From contig OY821771.1 of NCBI GenBank assembly GCA_963682175.1, forward strand, positions 14,321,001 through 14,385,000: DNA of 64,000 nucleotides, read 5' to 3'. The translations under genes and the position numbers were made by a program. The number at the start of each line of letters is the position of its first letter. Positions within the stretch are counted from its first letter, which is position 1. Below, in pieces: positions 41,282 through 52,605 of the stretch. The notes under the pieces are model-generated. The model was not told the DNA's origin and did not search any database. It saw only the letters and a list, made by a program, of their open reading frames with translations. Origin of the DNA: Triglochin maritima. Its lineage: Eukaryota; Streptophyta; Magnoliopsida; Alismatales; Juncaginaceae.

Positions 41282-43455
41282 CGTAGGATTTCGTGTCCCT
41301 ATGTATGTATATATTTTAAAATTTTTAATACAACATACAAGATCGATTTTCATATTTTCAACAATTTCTATGTACATTACTTTGTATTTATTCTAATAAC
41401 ATGCAACCCTACATTTATTAAAATAATCCACAAAGGTAGAATCATACCTAAAAGTTCTTTAAAACCTTTCGAAGATTCGGAGTCACGTTGCCCGTTGAAT
41501 CGTCCACGGATTTGCCTTCGAGTGTTCACCAAACTCTAAACAAGATTAGAGAGAAATGAGCTAGTCAATCAATCTCTAACAATGTTTAGAATCTAGCTAA
41601 TAACCCATCTTTAAGCTCCTGAGATCTTATCTCTAAAACTTAAATTTATTAAGAGATTTTCGTGGTGATTAGGGAGAGATTAATGAGAGAAAGAATTTAG
41701 GCATTAGTATTAAATAAGTAGGAGTAGGAGTCCTTTTATAGTGTCCCAAAACATCCTTATTAAGAGCTATTATTTAGTCATGATCTCTTGCTTATTCTCT
41801 CCTAAAATTAATCTCTAATTTCCACATAAGCACCCACAAAAAACGTTTTAATTAAATCTGGAATTAATCCACCCATGATTTATTTAATCTCTTAATAATT
41901 CAGGCAGAATCGTTCTTGTTCGGTGGACCGAGTATAACTCGGTCCACCGAAACTGTTCGGTTATAACACGTGTTCGGTGCACCGTGAGCTAGACGGTCGA
42001 CCGAATCCGTATGAGAAAAATTCCCTGGAAGAATTCGGACGAACCACGTATTTTACTCGGTCGACCGTTGACCCACCAGAATCGCTCCTGGGACATAGTC
42101 ATCGGATGACCGTGTCACCTTCGGTCTACCGAAAATACTACTTCTCGGTTGACCGTGCACACTCGATTAACCGAACCCGATTGTTTAGGCACTCCAGACA
42201 ATTTCGGTCAACCAATTACGTTTACATGTTCCTTATTCGGTTAACCGATCCGAAGATACCCCGGTCGACCGAACCATAAACGGTCACCGTGTTTGACCCC
42301 GATTTTGCCTTTGTCAAAATTTGGATTTATTTCCAACAAAATTTGATCTTTTGCGGTTTTTAGCAAATTCACATCTTATGTAATATATTATCCTATGTAA
42401 TATTAAATTATTACACCCCATAATATATACACCTCATATGAATTTATTATGATTCCAATTATGTCAATTCTCATGACATATTGATTTTATTCATTCAACA
42501 CATGTGTCCTATTTTCACATGAAATCCGACACATCATATGAACTTAAATCAATCATCTTGTTTCCCAGTTTTGTGGTGTGACCTATAGGAGGATCTAAGC
42601 CAAATTGGCAGCGATATTAAACACTTAATATCTCAAAGTATAAGCGGTATCTAGCTACACATTATAGTTACCCAATTAACATAGATGTCTTTGTTCCACC
42701 CGAACCAAAACACGATCCATTTAGTGATGTAAGTGCACCACTTGTGTCCGTCCCTTGCCTCATGATATAAAAAATATATACAAAGTAGAAATGTGTCATC
42801 TTTGTATTATATTCATTTCTTGATCTCTCTAAGCTAATTATAACTATGTAACTTAACTCAAGTTACATTGTGTACATTATAATTTTGCTTTATCAAGGGG
42901 CCCACTAATATCATCACTCAATTAAGAAGGGCAATGATAATCGTTTGACTAGCTATCTTTTCCAGCACAAGTCATACCCAACCAACTATTGTCTTTATCA
43001 CTACACTCATTGATAGCTTTTGACAATAATCAAATTAAGCACTTCTTAAGTGAAAAGATATAAGTATCATATCTTAGGATCCAAGACACAGTAAAACATT
43101 AATGATACGAAACACAATTCCATAATGTTTTACTTGTTAAGTCTATTCAATATATAAAAGTAATTTTTTCCTCTTTTATATACTCGTGTCGTCAATTATT
43201 TGTAGAGCTACAACAATCGATGACCAACACGACAATCTTATCTCGGTAATTAATGTTCCATGTTAATTACCATGATTGTGAATAACTTTTGATTTATGTA
43301 AACCATTATCTTTTAGAGCTCCAGGGTTAAGGACCAAACGTCTCTTCCTTAACACTTCCAAAAGACGAATACCATAATCAAGGAACAAAATGCTTCCACA
43401 TTCAATTCATAATAATTGACATATAAAAGTAAAACTTTTAGAACACATTCTTTTC
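41282..43455. mobile_element. 2.2-kb insertion of unknown class inside solo LTR D
   Basis: It is flanked by the direct repeat AAATAC (41276-41281 and 43456-43461), which is single in sister LTRs at that point. Its ends (CGTAGGATTTCG and ATTCTTTTC) are neither TG...CA nor an inverted repeat, and no coding domain is visible. The stretch 41921-42271 holds CGGTSSACCG palindromes like those in the Tekay LTRs, which suggests an LTR-type origin with edge loss. Confidence 0.6.
41921..42271. repeat. Variant palindrome array (CGGTCGACCG, CGGTTAACCG, CGGTCCACCG)
   Basis: About a dozen 10-bp palindromes or near-palindromes. Several are paired at 18-24 bp: 41921/41940, 41975/41994, 42036/42058, 42103/42122, 42146/42164, 42238/42262. 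The centre varies (TCGA, TTAA, TGCA, TGGA) while the CGG...CCG frame stays. Confidence 0.75.
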
Positions 43456-43719
43456 AAATACTCCTCATGATGGTGTGGAGTTTCTCAGTTTGCTATTTGG
43501 TCCTTCCGGTTTACATCCAGGTTCTTCCCTCCTATAGATAGCTCCATAGGTCTCATAGATTAGTCTTTTTTCTTGTGTTTTAGTTATTTTTATGTCTTCT
43601 TCTTCTTAAACCAGTTTATTCCTGAAACTTAACATAAAAATAATTACGTAGCATTGCTTAGACTCACAATAGAGGATATATGACCTGGATATATGCATGA
43701 TATGACACTAATCATTATC

Positions 43720-44297
43720 AATTCCACGTAGACCTGTCAATCGTGTCGTGTTCGTGCACAATCATGTCAGACTGTTCTATACTCGTATTAGGACTTCATA
43801 TTATCGTGTTAAGCACAGTTTGGAGAAGATTCATCATGTTTAGATTGAACGTTAAATGACATGTTTAGATAGCATCTTAATTGACCATTATCAAGTAGAA
43901 AATAATTGATTGTCTAACAAAAGATGTTATTCGTGTCAGTTTCGTGTAAAAAATCAACGTATTATATGATCATGTTGTGTTTGTGTCAAATTATATACCA
44001 ATTTATTTTAGAAAAAATGAAGTTAGGCTCGAATGCAGGCTTAGATTTCAGGCTTCACTTTCAAACCCCTACTCAACTCTCTCTCTCTATCTCTATCACT
44101 ATCTCTATCTCTTCGTTCCTTACTGACAACACCACTAACCCCCTTCCATATCGTACCAGTACCATGTTTTTATTACTAAACAATTCAAAGTGATTATTGC
44201 TACATTAAATGCTTCATCATTATATCTATTGCCCCACGACATGACGAGTGAAGGTGAGAGAAATTTGGTGGTTTAAATTTTGTTGAAGATGTATTTG
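43720..44297. other. Gap between solo LTRs D and E
   Basis: Just after LTR D, AGACCTGTCAATCGTGTCGTG begins a stretch of TCGTGT-rich sequence like the start of a hAT-type MITE. A matching AATTAGGTCTA end is at about 46490, but no complete element can be drawn. A CTCTAT microsatellite is at 44070-44115. Confidence 0.4.
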
Positions 44298-44302
44298 CGG
44301 GT

Positions 44303-45677
44303 TGATTGAACGTTTTAATTAACCGTAAGTGCACGACCGCGTTGAAGCGGTGACAAATACGGGTCGATCCACAGGAAGGTGTGTCGACTTTAGTTTGTTC
44401 GAAGGCGAGTAGGAAAGAAAGGAGAGAAATGATTGATTAACTAAACTATACTAAACTAAACTAGTAAACTAGAAAGGAATAAATGAAAGCACGAAGTGAA
44501 CTAAACTAAGCAAAGCAACTACCAAGAAGAAAGATAAATCTCAAGAATGGGAAAACCCCTAAGGGGTGGAGTGTGTGTACACATGAAATAAGTGTGGTGA
44601 ATGCATACAATAAACTCAAGTGTAGTTAGTGTTTGTTAATGCATAAGAAGTACCTAATGGCAAGACGTATCATTTAAATCACTAACCTAGGTGATTAATA
44701 TGAGCATGACAAGTTTGTTATTAAGAACATAACAAGCATGGAATGTACCTGAACATTATGGCAGAAACCATCAAGTAAAAGTTCTTATTAATTCAAACAA
44801 GCATACTAACATTTTCACAAACAACAATGTTTAGCATTCATACCATCTACATAACATGTATACACATCTACTCCACCCCCAAAGGGGATTGAACTACTCA
44901 CACATATTTAAACTAACATTTATACTCAGGAAAGAAAACATGCTTAAACTAATTATAAGAAGACTAAAATAACGAGTTAACTAAGTATGCAAGAATTGAA
45001 AAGACAAGACAATATGAAGAAAACACAACAAAACATCTATTATTACTCACTCAATTACAAGTAGCCTCTCTCCACTAGGATTTTTGCTTCAAGGCTTTTA
45101 CTCCTAGTAGAGAGGTTGGCCACCAAGAGAGAGATGGGATACAAGAGAGGAGGGAGAGTTCTATTTATATCCATAGAAAAATATAATCTGGGACAATCCC
45201 CCAGTATGAGACTAAACATATACCAGAAATAGACTAAATACACTCTAATACACGCCCCCACAGAAATCTTGGCGGATCCGGACCAACCCGGACCGCCAAT
45301 CAGCGGTCTACAAGGTTCGGATCGCGTTGGGTTTTCTTCTGGGCTTTTCTGAATGTCTTTGTTTGTCTTTGACGCATCTACTTCGCTTGATGGAGCTTCG
45401 ACCCGAATAGAATTTCCAAAATACTCCCCATGATGGTGTGGAGTATTCTTGTTTTCGCATTGGTCATTCGATCTTACATTCAGGTCTTTCGATCTTGCAT
45501 CTTAGTCCTCGAGTCTCTCAACTCAGTCTTTTTTTCTTGCTTTTAGGTCCTTTTATGTCTCTTCTCTTCAAACCTATTTATTTCTGAAATTCAAACATAA
45601 AACTCTTTACGTAGCATTGTTTAGGTGAAATATAATGGATATAAGATACAAATGTAAGCATGAAATGATGTCAATCA
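44303..45677 (+). mobile_element. Solo LTR E, TSD CGGGT/CGGAT
   Basis: Starts TGATTGAACGTTTTAATT, ends GATGTCAATCA, with flanks CGGGT (44298-44302) and CGGAT (45678-45682), a 4/5 match. It has the family signature AACCGTAAGTGCACGACC and GGTCGATCCACAGG. 1375 bp, no internal region. Confidence 0.88.
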
Positions 45678-45682
45678 CGGAT

Positions 45683-46251
45683 GTATCTACAAACCCATGT
45701 GGTCAGATATCTAAAACTACATGTTACAACTGGGATATATATGTTCTGATGTGGTAGGATAAATTAAGATATAAATATGGCCAAGTCGTATATCAAACTA
45801 AAAGATAATTCTTAGCCTAAATCAAATATTCCTACTCACAAACAAAACAATGTCCAGATATATATGACCCAAAATTTCAAAATAAACAAATTCATTCAAC
45901 ATACTTTTCAAATTTACTATACGGGGATGTATCTAACTCAACCAAAACACATTCAACGCGAACATTCAAATATATTCTTGCTTACAAGTTACAATGTAAA
46001 GAATCTTGGTAGATTTTTCTAAACAAATATCACTCATGTACATCCAGATATATTCACATTGATATTTCTCTGTAAAGAATCTTTTAAAAGGAAGCTTTTG
46101 AAATGTGAGGAGAAAGTGGGGGAAACTCAAAACTACCCAGATAAATCTCACTCTCAGTCTGTGATGCGACGATTACATCAAGTCTTAACAATCCATTGCC
46201 AAATGAAATGACATGGGTTGTCACATTGGTTTCGTGCCAATGTGTGTGTGT

Positions 46252-46292
<41 letters not shown>

Positions 46293-46630
46293 CTACAGAG
46301 GTAGAGCCCAAAATGAGCCAAAAGTAGAGCAATCTTAGCACTACTTTATTTTATGTTTGTATCTTATAAATCATTGTAACAAAGTATTTCAACCACACAA
46401 AGAATATGGTTGGGTTCGTGTCACATTGTATCTAAATCATGTTATCATTTCGTATCATATTATTGCGTCGTGTCGAAAATTTATAGACATGAATTAGGTC
46501 TAAGAAGAAACCTTGTTGGACCAAATTTTTGGACAGATATTTTTCTATCCGGTCTGCAGTTCAACATATATCCAAAGTTGAGGTTTGGTTTAATCTAAAC
46601 CTGAAACCAGACCGAAAACTGAATTTTATT
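45683..46630. other. Intergenic, with poly-G tract
   Basis: No gene is recognised. A 41-base G run (46252-46292), preceded by a short GT repeat, is the only striking feature. Proline-rich frames across it are translation of the homopolymer. Confidence 0.5.
46252..46292. repeat. Poly-G tract, 41 bases
   Basis: An uninterrupted run of 41 G follows GTGTGTGTGT. Its length may be imprecise because long homopolymers are hard to sequence. Confidence 0.9.
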
Positions 46631-47162
46631 TGACCGGGCTCGTCGACGGGTGTAATGTGTCGTGGTGAAGGTAGAAAAGGTCATTAAACCTTTGGGAAGG
46701 TAGTTGGGGAAGTAATTAGGGTTTCAAGCACCCTTGAGCTCCAATCCAGAGAAACCCTGTATTTCGGGTTAAAACGATCACACCACAAATCGAGGTCATT
46801 ATTTGCTATTTATAGAGCTTAATCAAGTACAAGAATATTCGGAATACAAATGTGGACTTATACGCCATGTGGATTGAACTAAAATTAACTCTAACAGAAA
46901 TGCACAAAAATCGTGATGGTGGAGAAAGAGATGCTACAATAACTCTAACAACCCTTACGAACTCGAGCCCGCTCCAACGTGACATTTAAACCTCATTCGT
47001 TGGATCTTCCCTCCTAGACTCCTGTAATCTGGCTGTCAGATCCCCTTTAAGTCATGACTATTGAGTTGTAGTATGCGAGTGATGGAGTCATAATCGTGTG
47101 GGTCGGGTTCCAGCTCTTCTTTCTGCCTTTAATTAAATGGTGTTTAACTTGCATTGGTAACA
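46631..47162 (-). repeat. 3' LTR of the deleted gypsy element
   Basis: Matches the right LTR from GCTCGTCGACGGGTGTAATG to GCATTGGTAACA. In element orientation it starts TGTTACC next to a clear PPT. Confidence 0.83.
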
Positions 47163-47175
47163 ACCCCCCTCCTTT
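47163..47175 (-). other. Polypurine tract
   Basis: The minus strand reads AAAGGAGGGGGGT directly before the LTR start TGTTACC, an excellent plus-strand primer site. Confidence 0.85.
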
Positions 47176-47748
47176 AATAATCTCCTTGTCCTCAAGATTA
47201 AGAGAGGGAAATCTTGCCAATATGTGCTTGCTAGTAAAGATCACATCTCTATCACTTATTATGCTCTAAGGCATCCCATGCAACTTATCCACCTCTTCTA
47301 CAAACCTCTGGGCCACTTTAACTACAGTAAAGGGGTGTTTGAGGGGAGATAAAGTGAGAATACTTGGAAAGTGTGCCTACTACCACCAGAATACTAGCAT
47401 ACCTTTGTGACATTGGAAGGCCCTCTATGAAATCCATGGAGATATTTATTCACACTTACTTTGGGGTGGGAAGAGTTGAAGCAAGCCAGATGGTGCTAAT
47501 GTTTCAGATTTACATTGCTGACAGATATCACACTGCTTTATAAACTTTTTTACTTCAATTGTCATCCCCTTCCAATGGAAATTTTGCGACGTGTGGTCAA
47601 GTGGTGGAGGACGATTGATTCTCCGATCGCCATCCTGGGGAGATATCGATCTCCGTCTCGACTCCACCTTGTCGATCTGATGGTTAATCGTTGTGATCTC
47701 ATCCCTTAGTAGGTTCCAGAACAAGTCATAGTTGTTCTCCTCGCCCAT
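47176..47748 (-). pseudogene. Fused gag and integrase remnants
   Basis: On the minus strand a gag-like start (MGEENNYDLFWNLLRDEITT, from 47748) runs for about 45 residues. It switches directly into the integrase zinc region (FHWKGMTIEVKKFIKQCDIC) near 47590. After a break come the integrase core start ([33 protein letters not shown]) near 47440-47225 and then the extreme C-terminus (FPSLNLEDKEIIKGGG) before the PPT. Protease, RT, RNase H and most of the integrase are gone, so at least two internal deletions occurred. Confidence 0.82.
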
Positions 47749-47760
47749 AGTTGTCGGAGG

Positions 47761-47774
47761 TGGCTCTAATACCA
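47761..47774 (-). other. Primer binding site, tRNA-iMet type
   Basis: The minus strand reads TGGTATTAGAGCCA, one mismatch from the common TGGTATCAGAGC, three bases from the LTR end at 47778. Confidence 0.85.
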
Positions 47775-47777
47775 GTT

Positions 47778-49112
47778 TGTTAGCTGCAGGATCCACATCG
47801 GCGATGGAGGGGGTCGACCGAGCTCGTCAGCGGGTGTAATGCGTCATGGTGAAGGGGGAAAGGTTGTTAGACCTTCGAAAAGGTAGTTGGGAAATAATTA
47901 AGGTTTTGAGCACCCTTGAGTTCCAATTCGGATAAACCTTAGATTTTTGGTTAAAATGATCACACCTCAAATCGAGGTCATTATTTGCTATTTATAGAGC
48001 TCAATTAAGTACATGAATATTCGGAATTAGGGGTGTCAACGGATCGGATATGGACCGGATATAGGTATATCCATATTCGTATCCGCATGAAATTTACGGA
48101 TTCAGATACGGATTGTTTGCGGATATGAAAAGTCTATATCCGTTCGGATATTTGACGGATTCGGAGCGGATACGGATAATATCCGCATCCGTAAACATAA
48201 TTCCCAACCTTATAACATTTTTTTATTTTCACTTAGACAAATTCATATACATAGTCACATTTATAACTTTATTTGGTTTCAAATATTAATTTACTTTATC
48301 TTAACTTCTAACTCCATATTCTGAAAATGAGAAATATTCAATGCTTGAATAAATGTGATCAGTAGATGTATTTTTATTTGAATAAATAAATTTAAAATAT
48401 ATATTCAAAATATAATCACACAATGTTGAAATAGGAATACTTCTAGGTATAATAATGTATTGCATAAGTATATAAAACAAATATGGATATAAATGTTGAA
48501 ATACAGATATGTAGTTCCGAAGCGGATATTAATCGGATTAGTACTTTAGGGGTAGTAATTTAGAATAGTTTATATATTTAGGTAATTTATAGAAAAAATA
48601 CCTAACTTATATATCATTAATTTAAAGAATAACTATATATATAATACATATACAAATATAGATGTTGAACTACGGATATTCGATCCCGGATCGGATATTA
48701 TACGGATCGGATGTACTAATAACCATATCCGCTCCACGAATTTACGGATCGGATACGAATACGGTCTAACGGATATTTTTTCTCGGATCGAATGTTCAAA
48801 TTCGAATACGGATACGAACGGATGCTCGGATATTCGAATATCCACTGACACCCCTATTCGGAATACAATGTGGACTTATACGTCACGTGGATTGAACTAA
48901 AATCGACTCTAACCGAAATGCACAAATCGCAAATTCACGGAGGAGTTGCTACAGTATAAACCCTAACAATCCTAACGAACTTGGGCCCCGCCATGGTGAC
49001 GTTTAAACTTGAGTTGTTGGATCTTCGAGTGATGGAGTCGTAATCGGGTGGGTCGGGTTCCAGCTCTTCTTCCTGCGTTTATTTAAATGGTGTTCAACGT
49101 GCATTGCTAGCA
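47778..49112 (-). repeat. 5' LTR of the deleted gypsy element, with MITE insertion
   Basis: Starts TGTTAGCTGCAGG beside the PBS and ends GCATTGCTAGCA. Without the 829-bp MITE and one 8-bp duplication it is about 500 bp, like the other LTR. Confidence 0.83.
48028..48856. mobile_element. hAT-type MITE with GGATACGGAT interior
   Basis: Starts TAGGGGTGTCAACGG, ends CACTGACACCCCTA, with exact 8-bp TTCGGAAT at 48020-48027 and 48857-48864. The outer 150-200 bp on each side consist of GGATACGGAT / ATATCCG motifs. The sister LTR at 46.8 kb has the empty site. Confidence 0.93.
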
Positions 49113-49412
49113 CAAAATTCGGGTTTTTGTTAGGTCCATATTACAAGGGAGACATCCGGATGACTCAATTGTTGTTTCACAGAAGGTCTTAAATTCAATT
49201 TTCCCAAATCCCTCGGTCGGAAGTCGGAACATTTGCAGGTTTGAAACCCTAACGGCTCCGATTCCTCTTCTCCAACCACTGGCTCCTCCCAAACCTCGTT
49301 TCCGCCAAAACAGGTTCGAATCTGATCTTTCCCTCCAGCAATCGGAATCACTGCTCACAAATCACGAACAAGTCTTGATTTGTGGTTTGGTTTTTTTGCT
49401 TTCAGGTCCACA

Positions 49413-52400
49413 ATGAAGGTCAAAATTCTCCGTATCCTTCTTTCTGCTCCCAATCATCTAAAAAAGATGTTTCCTTTCTAGAGGTTTTCTGTTTGTTGTG
49501 GCGTTTGAGCTTTTTTGCTTGAATATTCTATAATAATAAAAAATGTTTTTTTGGGTGCTTTTGGTTAGGGCGGTAAATGGGGCGGGTAAAACCTGCCCCG
49601 ACCCGCCAATCCGACCCGCCTAAGTCGGGTAGCGGGGAAAAAAACTCAACCCGCCACCCGTCAACCCGACTAATAAACGGGGCGGGTAGCGGTTGTATTT
49701 TCTACCCGCCCCGTTTACCTGATTACCCGCCTAAAATTTAATAAATTAAATAATAAATATTATATATATATACACTTATATACCATATACATATACATAT
49801 TCTCTGATCCATAATTACTAATAGTGTTATAAAGTTGAAGTTATTTATAATTTTATGGTGTTCATCACATTGATAATGTTTTTAAGATGCTAATGTGTTA
49901 TGTTTTTAATTTATAGTGTTATGCAAAAAGAAAGAAAAAATATAAAAAAAATCATTTATCCATCTACCCACCCCGCATAACCCGTTTACCCGACCCACCC
50001 TACCCGCGTAACCCGTTTACCCGATCTTAGGTGGGTCGGGTAGCAGTTTAAAAAAATTTCACCCGACCCGACCCGCCAACCCGCCTACCTTAGACGGGTC
50101 GGGTAGCGGTGGGTTTGAAACCCGCCCCGACCCGTTTACAGGCCTACTTTTGGTTAGTGTTTGAGCTCTTTTTGCTTTTTGTGATTCGAGAAATTGTTTG
50201 TTAAAAAAAATTGGGATTTTTTTGTTACCTGTAGTGTTTGAACTCGTGCTGTTTGTAATACATCAATTTTATTTTTTGAAGTTTTGTATTGGTTTTGGCA
50301 TTTGAGCTCTTGTTTTTTTGTTATTATCATGCCTAAAGTTGGATTCATTGTGGATTTTTGTGGAAGGTTTTAATAGTTTAAGCTGTTGTTGTTTGCTTCG
50401 ACTCTTACGGGTGTGGTTTTTTTATTAGGTTTATTTAAGAAGAATTGGTTTTTCGCCGTTCATATAATGGAGGTATAATGGACGGTTTTCTCGAGGTTTT
50501 AGTGATTTAAGGTCTTTTTTGCTTTCACTGGAATGGCCATTTTCAGTTTAGAAGGTTTTATTCAACTAAATTGTTGTATGTTACCCTTTTTTGATTGGAG
50601 ATTAGAGAAGCAAATGTTTGGTCTTTGAATCTTTCAATGAATGTCTATAAGGTCTTAGTCATTCAAGTTCGTCATGTTTGCTACTGTTGAAATGCTTGTT
50701 TTTTGGGGTGTATGCTTACTTTTTAGTGTTACATTCTTATTGTGAGATATGACTTGAATACTTGGTTTCCATAACGCAATCTTCTGCAAAATCTGCCTTG
50801 ATCACCCATAGAGTAAGTGTTCATCTGTTATTCGTTCATGTTTGAGTAGGTTTTATTACTAAGTACTTATTTGCATGCCATATGGAAAAGAAGCCTCTGT
50901 CCCTGGAACAGGGTATAATGCTTACTTAGTTTGCATTTCAAACTGCTAGTGACCAAAGTAGTTTGGAGTCTGAGAAGAACTGAAGCTGCATCTCAAAATT
51001 GATTTATGGATGTAGTAGTGTTAAGGAAATACAAAAGTGAAAAACGTAGGTGGCCTTTTTCAAAATTTTGGAAAATTTAATAGATTTATTTGTTCAAATC
51101 CTTTCTATGGAATCACGAATATGTGATTGTGGCCCACATGAGCATCTTATTGTTCGATGAGTCCGAACACTAAAATGCTTGATCTGTCAATACTGCTGCA
51201 ATATAAGCTGGCTGTTGACAATAGCATGGGACTGACTTACGGTCATCCAAAAAAAATGAAAGAACAATTGGTTGATGTTTTTTATATACTATACAGGAAG
51301 TGTTCAAAGTTGAATTCCATTTGCATGACCACTAGGCTTTCTTTTTCCTCCACCTAACAAACAAAATCATCATGACATTTTAGGGAGACGTCTACAGGTT
51401 ATTGACTAGTAAGTTGATATTGATCCTCAATATATTGCAGCTGGCAGGCTGTAGCTTCATGGACATGGGATGCACAAGATGAAACATGTGGTATCTGTAG
51501 AATGGCATTCGATGGTTGTTGTCCTGACTGCAAATTTCCTGGTGATGACTGCCCTTTGGGTGAGTGATAATTTTTATTTTTCATGGTATTTTCGATCATT
51601 TTTCTGTAGATTTAGTGTCCCTTTTTTTCTCTATTCCTTTTAATTTTGTTTTGTGCTATGAGATGCTTTGAAAACCAGTATCCTGCTTCATTTGATCTAT
51701 ACCTCATCTTGTTTGTTCTTATTACCCACGTTGAAGTAAAAACATGGCAGGAACTGATACATTGCAGAATCAATGCTAAATTTGAGAACTTGGAGAAAAG
51801 GAAAAGCTCCATTTCTCATACATCCACCTTAAGGTTTTGTTTTGCGTTGTATTTTGGGAGTGAAAAGGTTCCTTTCATATTTGCAAATCGCGGATCTCTC
51901 CTCTGGTCACCAAGATTGAAGTTGAAGTCAAACTTAGATTTGAATCGCATGAAGAAAAATAATACACATCAATGTTACAGGAGAAAAGTTGACAATCTAA
52001 GGTGCCTGAACTAAGATCAAGTGTTCCCAGTGATAGTAATTTCCCATACTTATTAACTACTTATTTTGGAAAGACCCTTCCAGATTATAACATGTCCTCT
52101 CTACGGACTTCTTCATTAACTCAATGTGAATGTGAAGTTCACTGTCGTATCATGTTCTCAAACCACATGGAATTGTTCAAAGTTATCAACCTTTATGTGA
52201 TTTTGTGCTGCACATTGCTTTAGCAAAAACTTCAGAAGATGATTTCTTATATTACGATATTGTTCTGTCAGAAAAAAAGACTATTGACGTTTGAATTTCT
52301 TATCATGCCCTCTACATTTAGTAGAGTGCTTTTATTTTATGGTTCACACTTTACAGGTCGAATATTTGACAGATTCTCATTCAGATTATTGTAACTTTCT

Positions 52401-52605
52401 TGGATCATTTTTCTCAGAGTGAACTATTTGCTAATGTTTATTTTCAAAATTAATTGAAGATCTTTCTTTTTGTTGTTTGTTGCTTGCAGTTTGGGGGGCT
52501 TGCAACCACAGTTTCCACCTCCACTGCATCTTGAAGTGGGTGAACTCGCAAACGCCTCAGCCGCATTGCCCAATGTGCCGGAGGGAGTGGCAGTTCAAAG
52601 CTTAG
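49413..52605 (+). CDS. APC11: Anaphase-promoting complex subunit 11 (RING-H2)
   Basis: Exons 49413-49432, 51441-51559 and 52490-52605 total 255 nt, encoding 84 residues, the usual plant APC11 length. The protein starts [20 protein letters not shown] and is RING-H2 throughout: Cys23, Cys26, the CCPDC insert (33-37), Cys44, Cys51, His53, His56, His58, Cys59, Cys73, Cys76. It ends [12 protein letters not shown], where relatives end in Glu. APC11 is the catalytic RING subunit that binds the E2 and, with APC2, ubiquitinates cyclins and securin in mitosis. The first intron has a U12-like donor GTATCCTTC, and its exact borders are ambiguous by one base (GT...CA or TA...AG). Intron 2 is GT-AG. A 5' UTR intron may end in CAG at about 49405. 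Intron 1 holds a MITE. Confidence 0.95.
49566..50146. mobile_element. hAT-type MITE with GACCCGCC interior, in APC11 intron 1
   Basis: Starts TAGGGCGGTAAATGGGGC, ends GTTTACAGGCCTA, with exact 8-bp CTTTTGGT at 49558-49565 and 50147-50154. Both ends are dense in GACCCGCC / GGCGGGT motifs around an AT-rich centre. Confidence 0.93.

Larger units (their letters stand above)
40226..43714 (+). mobile_element. Solo LTR D, TSD TTATC, carrying an insertion
   Basis: Starts TGTTTCGATTAAGC with AAACCGCAAGTGCACGG just inside and ends GACACTAATCA. Exact TTATC lies at 40221-40225 and 43715-43719. The LTR is interrupted after AAATAC (41276-41281) and resumes with AAATACTCCTCATGATGG at 43456. Without the insertion it would be about 1.3 kb. 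It is more diverged than copies C and E. Confidence 0.88.
46631..49112 (-). mobile_element. Internally deleted Ty3/Gypsy element
   Basis: Two matching LTRs (46631-47162 and 47778-49112, the latter with a MITE inside) enclose only about 615 bp. A PBS, a PPT and fragments of gag and integrase remain, so it is a deletion derivative in minus orientation. The left LTR lacks its first roughly 35 bp, so no target duplication can be read. Confidence 0.85.

Noticed and set aside
46084..46341. Open frame with a poly-proline run
   Set aside because: Translation of the complement of the 41-base G tract.
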